Shown here: piece by piece, positions 9,331 to 18,288 of the stretch
Layout of the letters: each line of letters opens with the position of its first letter
Numbering within the stretch: position 1 is the stretch's first letter
Source: Eubacterium sp.
GTDB lineage: Bacteria > Bacillota > Clostridia > Peptostreptococcales > Anaerovoracaceae
Direction of reading: 5' to 3'
Length of the DNA stretch: 53,168 nt
NCBI GenBank assembly: GCA_017511535.1
Contig: JAFWJS010000005.1
Span: 1 to 53,168 of the forward strand
Made by a program: the position numbers and the translations under genes
The notes under the pieces: model-generated
Seen by the model: only the letters and a program-made list of their open reading frames with translations
Databases searched by the model: none
What the model was told of the DNA's origin: nothing

Positions 9331-10794
9331 TCACATTCTTATAAATGTATCTGCGAGATCTTCCGCCAGCTTCTCATCATGAGTGATCATTATCACTATC
9401 CTCTCTTCTCCTCTGCTGTTATGTCTTATATATTCATCCAGTCTGGCAGTCAGCCTTTTCTTGAGGCCGGCGTCAATACCTCTCATCGGTTCATCCAGTA
9501 TAAGGAGCCTGCTTCCGCCAAGAAGCGCTCTTCCGAACGCGACCCTGTGCGCCATACCTCCGGAAAGTTCACCCGGCTTTCTGTCCAGCACATCTGATAT
9601 CTCCATCCTGGAAGCCATTTCAGTAATGGCGTCATATGCTTCTGCCTTGCCGCATGGTCCTGTCCGCTGACCTATGAAGGCAAGCATCATATTTTCCTCC
9701 GCAGTCAGCCATGGAAGAAGCCTGTCTTCCTGAAACAGCACGTCCGGCATCATGTAAGGCTCGATCCTGACAGTCCCTTCATCCGGCTTCTCCAGTCCCA
9801 TTATGAGCCTTGCCACAGTCGTTTTCCCCTCTCCTGACGGCCCAAGTAAAGCAACCACTCCGTGCATCAGTTCCATATCAAGGCCGCTGAATACTGTCTT
9901 CTTTACTCCGTCATCAGAAACATAGCTCTTCGTAACGCCGTCAAGCGTAACTATTACCGGAAGCGAAGGATCATCCTTGTCACACTTCTTTTCACTGTGT
10001 ACGGATATGGCTCTGGCCAGCTCATTCCTCACCCGCTTACCGGTATCACGGTAATCGAGATCGGCAAGATATGACGTCAGCTTCTCTGCCGTAAGGCTTA
10101 AGACCAGCAAAACTATTATGTATGCAAACAGATCAGGCGTTTCCAGATAATATTTGGAATTCAGCATCTGATATCCTATGGAGTGCCCCGGTATGGAAAG
10201 CACCTCAGAAGCCACGACTACCTTCCAGCTCATTCCCATTATCAGGGTGACTGACGACCTGATCTCAGGCTGGAGCTCAGGCCTTTCGATGATGCTCCAT
10301 CTCTGCTTTCCTGTAAGTCTTAATACCTCGGCGAGTTCCTCCAGCTCCCTGTCCCTTCCCATGATGCCGCTTAGCATATTGGTGTACGCTATCGGGAAAC
10401 ACATGAGGATACATACGACAACTGCCACCCAGTCTGCCTTCACCACTAGTATTATGTAAATGATAACAGCCATCACCGGAACACTTTTGAAAAAGCTGAC
10501 AGGAATATCCAGAAAGGTGCGGAAGGCTTTGTTCCTGCTTGCTGCAGCCGCGCACAGAGACCCCGCCGTGAAAGAAATAAACGCTCCGGCCAGGACCCTG
10601 AAAACTGTCGACAGCACATCAAGCCAGAACCCGCCTGTACATACCAGCCCCGCGAGCGCCCTGACTGTGCTGACAGGCCCCGGAAGGATCAGGTCGCTAC
10701 CTGCGGCAAGAGAAGCCGCAGCCCAGATCGCAAACCACAGAAGGCCCATGATCAGACTCTCTTTTATTGAATTTCGGTCGCTTTTTTTATTCAT
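9331..10794 (-). CDS. Fused ABC importer: permease plus ATPase
   Basis: 487 residues joining two subunits normally encoded separately. Residues 1-250 form an SsuC/TauC-like membrane domain with about six helices and a degenerate EAA loop near 150-172. Residues 280-487 form an SsuB-like ATPase: Walker A GPSGEGKT (318-325), Q-loop FQEDRLLPWL, signature LSGGM (410-414), Walker B LLILDEP (430-436), H-loop His472. All ATP-site residues are present. The start ATG overlaps the sirtuin stop by 8 nt (ATGAATAA), so it is translationally coupled to it. The substrate receptor is probably the lipoprotein at 8198. The substrate is unknown. Confidence 0.85.
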   Translation of the reverse strand: MNKKSDRNSIKESLIMGLLWFAIWAAASLAAGSDLILPGPVSTVRALAGLVCTGGFWLDVLSTVFRVLAGAFISFTAGSLCAAAASRNKAFRTFLDIPVSFFKSVPVMAVIIYIILVVKADWVAVVVCILMCFPIAYTNMLSGIMGRDRELEELAEVLRLTGKQRWSIIERPELQPEIRSSVTLIMGMSWKVVVASEVLSIPGHSIGYQMLNSKYYLETPDLFAYIIVLLVLSLTAEKLTSYLADLDYRDTGKRVRNELARAISVHSEKKCDKDDPSLPVIVTLDGVTKSYVSDDGVKKTVFSGLDMELMHGVVALLGPSGEGKTTVARLIMGLEKPDEGTVRIEPYMMPDVLFQEDRLLPWLTAEENMMLAFIGQRTGPCGKAEAYDAITEMASRMEISDVLDRKPGELSGGMAHRVAFGRALLGGSRLLILDEPMRGIDAGLKKRLTARLDEYIRHNSRGEERIVIMITHDEKLAEDLADTFIRM

Positions 10795-11701
10795 ACAGTA
10801 CTTCCAGTACTTCTCCTATATCGCCTTTGATCATTATCGAGCGGTCTCTTATCTGCTCCGGACAGAATGCGTTGTCATGATTTATGCATGCGTATACCGC
10901 GTCAGGGTCCGCATTCGTCATACGCCAGAACGGGTATTTGATGATAACAGGCGTGTTGTTGCCTACTCCAAGCTCCAGATACAGGACATGTCCGGCGCTG
11001 TGCCTGACGATAAAGTCATTATACCTCTCTGCCGCTCTCTGCCAGCCCTCATCTTCAACAAAATCCTCATCCGCTCTCAGGTTGAGCCTCATACTTCCGC
11101 CGGTGTCAGGACATACAGGAAACATCTCATGCGGCACCCTCATGCTGATCCTGCCGCCTTCCGGGACAGTAAGGTCACCGTCGTCAGATATCACGAAGCC
11201 CTGTACTGCTACAGCTTCTCTTACCCATTCTTCATTGTCGTATGTCTTCTTTATCTCAGGATCCGTGCTCTGAAAAAGTCCGTAATCTCCCTGAGTATAG
11301 AAAAGCCTTTCTTTATCTATGCCTGCCTTCTGGAAACAGTGATCGACGTTTGTGGTTATGACGAAATAGTCTTTATCCCTGACGAGATCCAGCACTTTTC
11401 TGTAAAGCGGCTTTGGCGGATCCATGTATCTGTTCACATATATATTCCGGCTCCAGAACGCCCACATGACTTCAGGCGGGAGCCCCATCACATCAAATCC
11501 GCCGGAATACATATCGTGTATATCATATTCTTCTTCAAAGTCAAAGAAATACTTCCTGAACCGCTCTCCTGAATAAGTGAATCCCGCAGAAGTCGAAAGG
11601 CCGGCGCCCGCGCCTATGACTACCGCATCCGCGGTCTCAAGTTCTCTTCTCAGCTTGCCCAGAGCCTCTTCCTGATCACTTCTCTGATAATATATGTTCA
11701 T
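10787..11701 (-). CDS. Class M sirtuin (SirTM), protein ADP-ribosyltransferase-like
   Basis: 304 residues with Sir2 fold motifs: GAGAGLSTSAGF near 30-41 and TTNVDHCFQKAG near 116-127. The catalytic His of deacetylating sirtuins is replaced by Gln in YTQGDYG. With the chosen start the key residues fall at Asn118 and Gln137, the positions reported for the characterised SirTM. SirTM enzymes ADP-ribosylate a lipoylated GcvH-like protein in staphylococci and streptococci. The start at 11701 has GGGAG just upstream; a longer frame from 11731 lacks a site. The reading frame overlaps the macrodomain gene upstream and the ABC gene downstream. No GcvH-L or LplA2 gene is within this window. Confidence 0.88.
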   Translation of the reverse strand: MNIYYQRSDQEEALGKLRRELETADAVVIGAGAGLSTSAGFTYSGERFRKYFFDFEEEYDIHDMYSGGFDVMGLPPEVMWAFWSRNIYVNRYMDPPKPLYRKVLDLVRDKDYFVITTNVDHCFQKAGIDKERLFYTQGDYGLFQSTDPEIKKTYDNEEWVREAVAVQGFVISDDGDLTVPEGGRISMRVPHEMFPVCPDTGGSMRLNLRADEDFVEDEGWQRAAERYNDFIVRHSAGHVLYLELGVGNNTPVIIKYPFWRMTNADPDAVYACINHDNAFCPEQIRDRSIMIKGDIGEVLEVLYE

Positions 11702-12515
11702 ACAGCTCCCTGTTCCTGTCACTGAAAACATTGAATATGACTTTATCTACCGCGCCTTCATGGCTGCTCAGCCACTCAGACACAGTGCCGACTGCTATCC
11801 TGCAGGCTCTTTCCTGAGGAAATCCGAAAACTCCGGTAGAAACAGCGCAGAACGCTACTGTTTTTATTGAATTCTCCATGCATAAGTCAAGTATACGTGA
11901 ATAGCACAGCGAAAGCTCATCGTCCTGCTCCGGCGTCACTTTTCCGTTTACGACCGGCCCTACGATATGTATCACGTGATCTGCAGGAAGGTCATATGCG
12001 CCAGTCAGCATAGGGACCGCCGTAGGCTGTTCATAATCCTGTCCGTATTTCTCCCGCAGCTCTTCCATCTTTTCGGCGCATTCCGCACGAAGCTGGACTC
12101 CCGCAAAAGAATGGATGCAGTTATCTATACAGGTATGCATCGGTATGAAACATCCAAGCATCTGTGAATTAGCCGCGTTTACTATCGCGCCGCATCTGAC
12201 AGCAGTGATGTCGCCCTGCCATAAAGCCATATGCTCTGCACCCGGCAGACGGCATCCAAGCGCCTCATACGCTGTCTCTATATCATCTGCATCAGTGATA
12301 CCCTTCTCCTCGGCCCGCTCTTTCAGATATTCATCCTGTATACGAAGCACATCCTCGGACAAAGGAGCCGGCATCCTTATATTCATCAGAGATCTGAGCA
12401 TGCGTTTACGCGACTCTCTGTCCGGAGGCACGTCTGTACCCCTGTACCTGTCCGAATCGTCTATGAATGCCTCTACCAGGGTCTTCAATCTTTCTTCTTG
12501 TTCTTTCTTACTCAT
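11676..12515 (-). CDS. Zinc-type macrodomain ADP-ribosyl hydrolase
   Basis: 279 residues: an N-terminal helical extension of about 85 residues, then a macrodomain with ALWQGDITAVRCGAIVNAANS (ADP-ribose site), the Cys/His-rich loop GCFIPMHTCIDNCIHSFAG characteristic of zinc macrodomains paired with SirTM, and STGVFGFPQERA. Family members remove ADP-ribose added by the neighbouring sirtuin. The ATG at 12515 is used; a GTG three codons upstream is possible, and no strong ribosome site is visible for either. It is the first gene of the three-gene operon. A terminator for pckA sits just upstream. Confidence 0.88.
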   Translation of the reverse strand: MSKKEQEERLKTLVEAFIDDSDRYRGTDVPPDRESRKRMLRSLMNIRMPAPLSEDVLRIQDEYLKERAEEKGITDADDIETAYEALGCRLPGAEHMALWQGDITAVRCGAIVNAANSQMLGCFIPMHTCIDNCIHSFAGVQLRAECAEKMEELREKYGQDYEQPTAVPMLTGAYDLPADHVIHIVGPVVNGKVTPEQDDELSLCYSRILDLCMENSIKTVAFCAVSTGVFGFPQERACRIAVGTVSEWLSSHEGAVDKVIFNVFSDRNRELYEHILSEK

Positions 12516-12545
12516 TTCTGTCACAGATCATCCGATCAACGAATA

Positions 12546-12579
12546 AGACTATCCGAAGAGGCCGCTCCCCGGATAGTCT
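12546..12579 (-). terminator. Terminator after pckA
   Basis: 10-bp stem AGACTATCCG/CGGATAGTCT downstream of the pckA stop. The T-run is short (TTATT), so termination may be partial and could leave read-through into the macrodomain gene. Confidence 0.6.
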
Positions 12580-12600
12580 TGAAAATCTCATATAAGCTGT

Positions 12601-14190
12601 TTACAGCGGCTTAGGTCCTGCAGCTGTGATCTCTTCAGGCATGTGTGCATACTTCTTCTGGAAGTTCTCTACGAACATCTCCGCAAGCTTCTGCGCCTGC
12701 TCGTCGTACGCGTCCTTATCAGCCCATGTCTGCTTCGGGTCAAGTATCTCTGAAGGGACATCAGGACATGACAGAGGAATCTCAACATTGTACCTGTCGT
12801 CATGCTTGTATTCCACATCCTTGAGTGACCCGTTAAGAGCAGCTGTTACCATGGCTCTCGTGTATGAGAGCTTCATGCGGCTTCCTACTCCGTAAGGGCC
12901 GCCTGACCATCCGGTGTTGACCAGATATACCTGAGTACCATATTTGTCAAGTCTCTCGCCAAGCATCTCTGCGTATACAGAAGGATCACAAGGCATGAAC
13001 GGCTCTCCGAACAGTGTTGAGAATGTAGGCACCGGCTCTGTGATACCTCTCTCAGTTCCAGCTACCTTTGCTGTGAATCCTGTTACGAACTGATACATCG
13101 CGGCGTTCCTTGAAAGTCTGCTGATAGGAGGAAGCACTCCAAACGCATCTGCGGTCAGGAATATTACCACTTTAGGTATCCCGCCGTATCCCGGGATCTT
13201 CGCGTTAGAGATAAAGTTGATAGGATATCCTACTCTCGTGTTCTCTGTGAGAGATCCGTCTGTATAATCAGGCTTTCTGGTATCCGGATCGATGATGAGG
13301 TTCTCGGAAACAGCTCCGAATTTGATAGCATGGAAGATCTCAGGCTCTCTCTCCTCTTCAAGGTCGATGCACTTGGCATAGCATCCGCCTTCAAAGTTGA
13401 ATACGCCGTCCTGTGACCAGCCGTGCTCATCGTCTCCGATAAGCGCTCTGTTCGGATCTGCGGAAAGTGTAGTCTTACCTGTTCCGGAAAGTCCGAAGAA
13501 CACCGCTGTGTCTCCTGTCTCAGGATCCATGTTGGCCGAGCAGTGCATCGGAAGAACATTCTCTTCCACAGGCATTACGTAGTTCATTACAGAGAATACC
13601 GACTTCTTGATCTCGCCTGCGTACTGTGAACCGGCGATGATCACCATCTTCTTCTCATAATCGATCATGATAGCTGCCTCGGAATTGATGCCGAGCGCTT
13701 CAGGATCCGGTACCTTGTATCCAGGCGCCGCGATGAGTGTGAAGTCAGGATCCCCGAAGTTCTCGAGCTCCTCGGCTGTAGGTCTGATCAGAAGATCATT
13801 GATGAACAGAGCCTGTGATGCCAGCTCACACACGATCCTGAATTTTCTTGTGTATTTCGGGTCCGCTCCTGCGAATCCGTCAAAGATGAAAACTTCCTTG
13901 CCGCAGAGATATTCTTCGATATTCTTTTTGATCTCATTGAACACCTTGCGCTTTGTCGGCATGTTTACACTGCCCCATGCGATCTTGTCATGTACAGCCT
14001 TGGAATCGACAATGAATTTATCCTTAGGAGAACGCCCTGTGTACTTTCCTGTCAGTACGTTGAGAGCTCCTGTGTCTGTCAGCTGTCCTTCTCCTCTTTC
14101 AAGAGCCTTCTCCACAAGGATCGACGGGGTAAGGTTTCTGTAACAGGCTGAAGGTTTGATGCCAAGCTTGCTCAGTCCATAAGTTTTCAT
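12601..14190 (-). CDS. pckA: ATP-dependent phosphoenolpyruvate carboxykinase
   Basis: 529 residues interconverting oxaloacetate plus ATP with PEP, CO2 and ADP. It has the kinase-1a loop GLSGTGKTTLSADPNR, the metal-binding segment GDDEHGW, and the N-terminal TGRSPKDKF substrate site. In anaerobes it often runs toward oxaloacetate formation (known of the family). AAGGAGG lies 7-8 nt before the ATG and directly follows the stop of the racemase-like gene 13 nt upstream, so the two are co-transcribed. Confidence 0.95.
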   Translation of the reverse strand: MKTYGLSKLGIKPSACYRNLTPSILVEKALERGEGQLTDTGALNVLTGKYTGRSPKDKFIVDSKAVHDKIAWGSVNMPTKRKVFNEIKKNIEEYLCGKEVFIFDGFAGADPKYTRKFRIVCELASQALFINDLLIRPTAEELENFGDPDFTLIAAPGYKVPDPEALGINSEAAIMIDYEKKMVIIAGSQYAGEIKKSVFSVMNYVMPVEENVLPMHCSANMDPETGDTAVFFGLSGTGKTTLSADPNRALIGDDEHGWSQDGVFNFEGGCYAKCIDLEEEREPEIFHAIKFGAVSENLIIDPDTRKPDYTDGSLTENTRVGYPINFISNAKIPGYGGIPKVVIFLTADAFGVLPPISRLSRNAAMYQFVTGFTAKVAGTERGITEPVPTFSTLFGEPFMPCDPSVYAEMLGERLDKYGTQVYLVNTGWSGGPYGVGSRMKLSYTRAMVTAALNGSLKDVEYKHDDRYNVEIPLSCPDVPSEILDPKQTWADKDAYDEQAQKLAEMFVENFQKKYAHMPEEITAAGPKPL

Positions 14191-14203
14191 ATATAGTTCC
14201 TCC

Positions 14204-14896
14204 TTATTCGATTATCAAATCTGCCAGTTTATCGATCTGTGTTCTCATCATATCGATCGTTGGAACAACAAATTCCTTCTCGCCGAATATCAGTGAGAAC
14301 TCTGTAGCTCCGAGAAGTATGGCCTCGATGTCATTCTTCTCATCTATCCGGGCGACCACATCCTGAATGAACTTTTTGCTTTCAGGCTTCACTATGCCCT
14401 GTTCCAGCTCGTATCTGATGATACGGTCGATCTCCAGTTTGTCTTCTTCATCAGGAGTGACGATCTCGATGCTTCTCGCTCCGAACGCCCACTGCATGAA
14501 TGTGCCGTCCATCGTCGGAAGAGTACCGATCAGTCCGACTTTACGGTACCCGTCGGCGGCAGCAGCATCGCAGGCTGTATCTACCATGCTGATCATGGTC
14601 TTATTAGTATGGGCTTCCACTTCCGGGAACACGATATGCGGCGTGACGCCGGCCATTGCGATTATGTCGCATCCCGCGCGGTCCAGATTCCTCATGCCGT
14701 CTGTGAGGTAGTCGGCTACAGGAGCATACCTCCCGTGCTCACAGAGATCAAGTACTTCGAAGATGCTCATGCTCTCGATAGTGATATCAGGCATACACTC
14801 GTCTCCAAGCTTTTCTTTGATCCTGTCCGTAACTCCTCTGTAGAACGCGATCGTGCTTTCCTGCCCGAATCCGCCCATAAGTCCAAGTTTCTTCAT
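14204..14896 (-). CDS. Asp/Glu racemase-family protein lacking catalytic cysteines
   Basis: 230 residues with the racemase superfamily outline: KKLGLMGGFGQESTIAFY at the start, CDIIAMAGVTPHIVFPE mid-protein and EAILLGATEFSLIFG near 200. In active aspartate or glutamate racemases the two latter blocks read CNTAH and GCTE; here both cysteines are replaced (Gly and Ala), checked against the nucleotides. YgeA-like enzymes have Thr for one Cys but keep the other. So this is probably not a two-base racemase. AAGGTGATTATT precedes the ATG at 14896; 21 in-frame upstream codons are ignored. Co-transcribed with pckA. Confidence 0.75.
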   Translation of the reverse strand: MKKLGLMGGFGQESTIAFYRGVTDRIKEKLGDECMPDITIESMSIFEVLDLCEHGRYAPVADYLTDGMRNLDRAGCDIIAMAGVTPHIVFPEVEAHTNKTMISMVDTACDAAAADGYRKVGLIGTLPTMDGTFMQWAFGARSIEIVTPDEEDKLEIDRIIRYELEQGIVKPESKKFIQDVVARIDEKNDIEAILLGATEFSLIFGEKEFVVPTIDMMRTQIDKLADLIIE

Positions 14897-14985
14897 AATA
14901 ATCACCTTCTGCTCAATGGTTATCAGTTTATACTCAAGTATTATAACATAAAAACACACAGGCTTTCTACATTATAACTGTTTTA

Positions 14986-15303
14986 TCACAAGACCATCTC
15001 TATTATCCTCTCACATATGAATACCGCGGTGCAGGCGGTAAGCGCTACTGTGATAAGGCTCTTCTCCCTGTACGCCATCAGAAGCCCGACGCCAAGGCCC
15101 ACTGCGCCCGAAAGCGAATATGACGTCGATGAAAGTATCGCGGGGAATATCATGGCCGCAAGACAGGCGTACGGGACATAGTAGAGGAACGAAAGGAAGA
15201 ATTCATTCGTTATCTCTTTCCTCATCAAAGTGAGAGGCACCACCCTTACCAGATACGTGACAAGCGCCATAACGATGACATACGGCCAGTAATCATGAAA
15301 CAT
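14986..15303 (-). CDS. azlD: AzlD-type branched-chain amino acid exporter subunit
   Basis: 105 residues with four hydrophobic segments, starting YWPYVIVMALVTYLVRVVPLTL, the usual AzlD amino end and length. AzlD works with AzlC in efflux of branched-chain amino acids or analogues such as 4-azaleucine. It overlaps the end of azlC by 11 nt. Confidence 0.85.
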   Translation of the reverse strand: MFHDYWPYVIVMALVTYLVRVVPLTLMRKEITNEFFLSFLYYVPYACLAAMIFPAILSSTSYSLSGAVGLGVGLLMAYREKSLITVALTACTAVFICERIIEMVL

Positions 15304-16033
15304 CTTCTGACGCCTCCTTTCCCGTGTGCGGGAAGAAGTATGCCGCGAAACATGCTACTGTTACCGTCACGATTATTATCACGAATCCATCAGATATTCT
15401 GTTAAGAACAGGCGCGTACCTGAACAGCGCGGAAAGCGCCATTGCGGCGCAGACTGCTCCAAGGACCGCCCTGTTGTGCTTTGCCGGCGGGATTATGATC
15501 GCGAGGAACATGCCGTAGATCGCAACCCCGAGCGCACTCGTGATGAAGCTCGGGAGAATACTCCCTGATATGGCGCCCGCCAGCGTGCCTCCCGTCCATC
15601 CGGGTATCGACAGAGCCATCGCTCCATAATTGAAATACGGACTCACTTTTCCGGGCTGAGACGCAGTGACGCCGAATATCTCATCTGTTACGCCGAAAGC
15701 AACTATGAATCTGTGCCACAGGTGGTATCTCCTGTCCAGCTTCTGCGACACCGTGAATGACATGAGGCTGTATCTCAGGTTTATTATGAACTGTGTCACA
15801 GCCATCTCTACCAGAGTACCGCCGCCGACCATGACGTCGAGTCCGGCGAACTGGCCTGCTGAAGTCAAATTAAGAAGCGATATCATGGTGGCCTCGAAAA
15901 CGGAAAGCCCCGCTCTTACAGCAGCCATACCGAACGTGAATGATACCGCAAAATAACCAAGCGCGATCGGTACGCCGCACTTGAGTCCCTCTCTGAATCC
16001 TGCAGGTTTATTATTGTTCTCGCTCTGACCCAC
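15293..16033 (-). CDS. azlC: AzlC-type branched-chain amino acid exporter
   Basis: 246 residues, with the family block GFREGLKCGVPIALGYFAVSFTFG at the start and LTSAGQFAGLDVM near 55. About five to six membrane helices. It begins with a GTG that shares one base with the TAG stop of the upstream nuclease gene. That overlap, and the 11-nt overlap with azlD, show one polycistron running glpP, nuclease, azlC, azlD. Confidence 0.88.
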   Translation of the reverse strand: MGQSENNNKPAGFREGLKCGVPIALGYFAVSFTFGMAAVRAGLSVFEATMISLLNLTSAGQFAGLDVMVGGGTLVEMAVTQFIINLRYSLMSFTVSQKLDRRYHLWHRFIVAFGVTDEIFGVTASQPGKVSPYFNYGAMALSIPGWTGGTLAGAISGSILPSFITSALGVAIYGMFLAIIIPPAKHNRAVLGAVCAAMALSALFRYAPVLNRISDGFVIIIVTVTVACFAAYFFPHTGKEASEDVS

Positions 16034-17697
16034 TATTCGCCTTTCTTTTCCAGCACTATGCTCGCAAGATCCATAGTGGATTTGTTAAGCTCCTGCACGA
16101 TATTATTTATCTTATTAAGCTTGTCTTCCGACATATCTTTTGTGAGTGCCGCTTCAGTATTGAAAATGATATTTTCAAGCTCCTTATGTATCTCCGAGAT
16201 CTGGCTCCGCACTTTCTGTATCTCGTCGTCGCTTGCCGCGGCTGCTGAAGCTTCTTCAGCGTTAAGCATCTTCAGATCTTCTTCTCCCTGCCTCAGCTCA
16301 TACTCTGAGTTGCCCATTACCGCGACAGGTTCATAGCCCAGCTTCTGCCTGATCAGGCTGGCAAAGGCAAGCTTGGCATCTTCTTCTCCGTGCACCAGGA
16401 ATACCTGAGCAGGCTTCTTCTCAAATCCTGACAGCCAGCTGAAAAGGCCGTTCTGATCCGCGTGCCCTGAGAATCCTTCCAGATTATATATCTCAGCGGC
16501 GACGTGTATCTCTTCACCAAACAGTGTCACGCTTTCCCTGCCGTCGAGCAAAGCCCTTCCAAGTGTTCCAACAGCCTGATATCCGACAAACACGATACTT
16601 GATTTCGGATCCCAGAGATGATGCTTGAGGTGATGTCTTATCCTTCCTGCCTCACACATCCCGCTGGCTGAGATGATCACCTTCGGGACACTGTCCATAT
16701 TAAGCGACTTGGAATCTTCTGTGCTTCTGGTAAAGTGAAGATTCTTGAAATCCAGAGGATCGTCGCCTGATACGATATAGTTCCTGGCTTCTTCATCGAA
16801 TACCTGCGCGTTCCTTCTGAACACTTCGGTCGCTGTAGTCGCCATCGGACTGTCTATGTATACGTTTACTTTATCCAGTTTATCGTCAAACTCAGTATGT
16901 TCGTCGTAGAACTTGTTCAATTCATACAGAAGCTCCTGTGTACGGCCTACCGCAAACGACGGTATGACCACGCAGCCCCCTCTCGCTGTGGTCTTCACTA
17001 TGATATCGATGAGCTTCCGCACATCCATCGCATTATCCGGATGCAGTCTGTTCCCGTAAGTCGTCTCCATTATGACCGCATCTGCTTTTTTGATGATAGT
17101 CGGATCGCGGAGTATCGGCCTGTTCATCATCCCAAGATCTCCGGAGAAGACGATCTTGGTCTCTTTACCGTTCTCCTTCACCCACAGCTCAGTAACTGCC
17201 GACCCGAGTATATGGCCTGCGTCGTTGAAAACGAACCTGATATCGTCGTTGAGTTCTATCAGCTGGTCATACTCTACCGGTACTACCTGCCTGAGAGCTT
17301 TGTCAGCGTCTTCGACAGTGTAGAGCGGCTCTATGACCGGACCGCCTGCCCGCCTGCTGCGCTTTGTATCCCACTCCGCGTCTTTTTCATGTATGTAGGC
17401 ACTGTCCTCCAGCATGACTTTAAGAAGGTCCGCTGTGGCCGACGTACAGTATATGGGGCCTTCATATCCACGCTTTACGAGCAGCGGTATCCTGCCGCAG
17501 TGATCTATATGAGCATGTGACAGGATCATACATTCGACTTCTTTCGGGTCAAAAGGAAATTCATCCCTGTTCATCGCTTCCTGAGCCTTGCCGCCCTGAA
17601 ACTGACCACAGTCAAGAAGTACATTGTGGCTATCTGTCTTTATCAGGTGGCACGATCCTGTTACTCCTGTAGTCGCGCCGCAAAACTGTATCTTCAT
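16033..17697 (-). CDS. Metallo-beta-lactamase/beta-CASP RNA-processing nuclease
   Basis: 554 residues. The N-terminal metallo-beta-lactamase domain has SHAHIDHCGRIPLL (zinc motif). A beta-CASP domain follows with VIPSFAVGRTQELLYELN, ISASGMCEAGRIRHHL and the RNA-specificity motif GFSGHADQNGL. This is the CPSF-73/TTHA0252-like group rather than RNase J. About 90 extra C-terminal residues are helical and charged and may mediate oligomerisation. Expected to act as a zinc-dependent endo- or 5'-exoribonuclease. It starts 30 nt after the glpP stop and overlaps azlC. Confidence 0.85.
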   Translation of the reverse strand: MKIQFCGATTGVTGSCHLIKTDSHNVLLDCGQFQGGKAQEAMNRDEFPFDPKEVECMILSHAHIDHCGRIPLLVKRGYEGPIYCTSATADLLKVMLEDSAYIHEKDAEWDTKRSRRAGGPVIEPLYTVEDADKALRQVVPVEYDQLIELNDDIRFVFNDAGHILGSAVTELWVKENGKETKIVFSGDLGMMNRPILRDPTIIKKADAVIMETTYGNRLHPDNAMDVRKLIDIIVKTTARGGCVVIPSFAVGRTQELLYELNKFYDEHTEFDDKLDKVNVYIDSPMATTATEVFRRNAQVFDEEARNYIVSGDDPLDFKNLHFTRSTEDSKSLNMDSVPKVIISASGMCEAGRIRHHLKHHLWDPKSSIVFVGYQAVGTLGRALLDGRESVTLFGEEIHVAAEIYNLEGFSGHADQNGLFSWLSGFEKKPAQVFLVHGEEDAKLAFASLIRQKLGYEPVAVMGNSEYELRQGEEDLKMLNAEEASAAAASDDEIQKVRSQISEIHKELENIIFNTEAALTKDMSEDKLNKINNIVQELNKSTMDLASIVLEKKGE

Positions 17698-17727
17698 TTC
17701 TTGTTCCTCGCTATCTGCTATGCATTG

Positions 17728-18288
17728 CTACAGCTTCAGATCCCACAGATCTGATTCTCCCGTAGATACACAGTCGGCGCCCGCCGCAAGCGCGTCGCGG
17801 ACTTCCTGCTCTGTTTCTACCAGACCGCCTGCTATCACAGGCATATCGACAAGTGAAGAGAACTCTCTGATCTTCTTGGTGACTATAGCCGGCATTATCT
17901 CGACTATGTCCGGTTCAGACAGCTTCATCGACTCTATCGATGTGCTTACCGAGTGCGAATCGATCATAAAAAAACGCTGCAGTGATATCAGGTCATATTC
18001 TCTGGTCAGCTTGACGATGTTGGTACGCGTAGTGCAGATACCATCCACGTCCTGACTTGCCAGAAATTCGATCCCGTACCTGTCTTTGCCGATACCCTCG
18101 GCAAAGTCGATGTGTACCATTGCCTTCTTCCCGGCTTCATGTATCTGCCTGATACAGTCTCCTACTGTCATTATGTTCGAGTGAAGCAGGAAAACCATGT
18201 CCACATCTGACTTCAGAGCCTTGCTGAAATCTTTTTCGGTCCTTATCGCTGCGGCGATTGGATTTTTGATGAAATCTACCTTTGCCAT
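17728..18288 (-). CDS. glpP: GlpP-family glycerol-3-phosphate antiterminator
   Basis: 186 residues forming a small TIM-barrel-like protein: VFLLHSNIMTVGDCI, MVHIDFAEGIGKD, FMIDSHSVST and MPVIAGGLVETEQEV. In Bacillus GlpP binds glycerol-3-phosphate and the glpD leader RNA to prevent termination. AGGAGG lies 8 nt before the ATG at 18288; an ATG two codons earlier is too close to it. No glycerol gene is nearby; the downstream genes are the nuclease and azlCD, so its target must be elsewhere or its role differs. Confidence 0.85.
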   Translation of the reverse strand: MAKVDFIKNPIAAAIRTEKDFSKALKSDVDMVFLLHSNIMTVGDCIRQIHEAGKKAMVHIDFAEGIGKDRYGIEFLASQDVDGICTTRTNIVKLTREYDLISLQRFFMIDSHSVSTSIESMKLSEPDIVEIMPAIVTKKIREFSSLVDMPVIAGGLVETEQEVRDALAAGADCVSTGESDLWDLKL

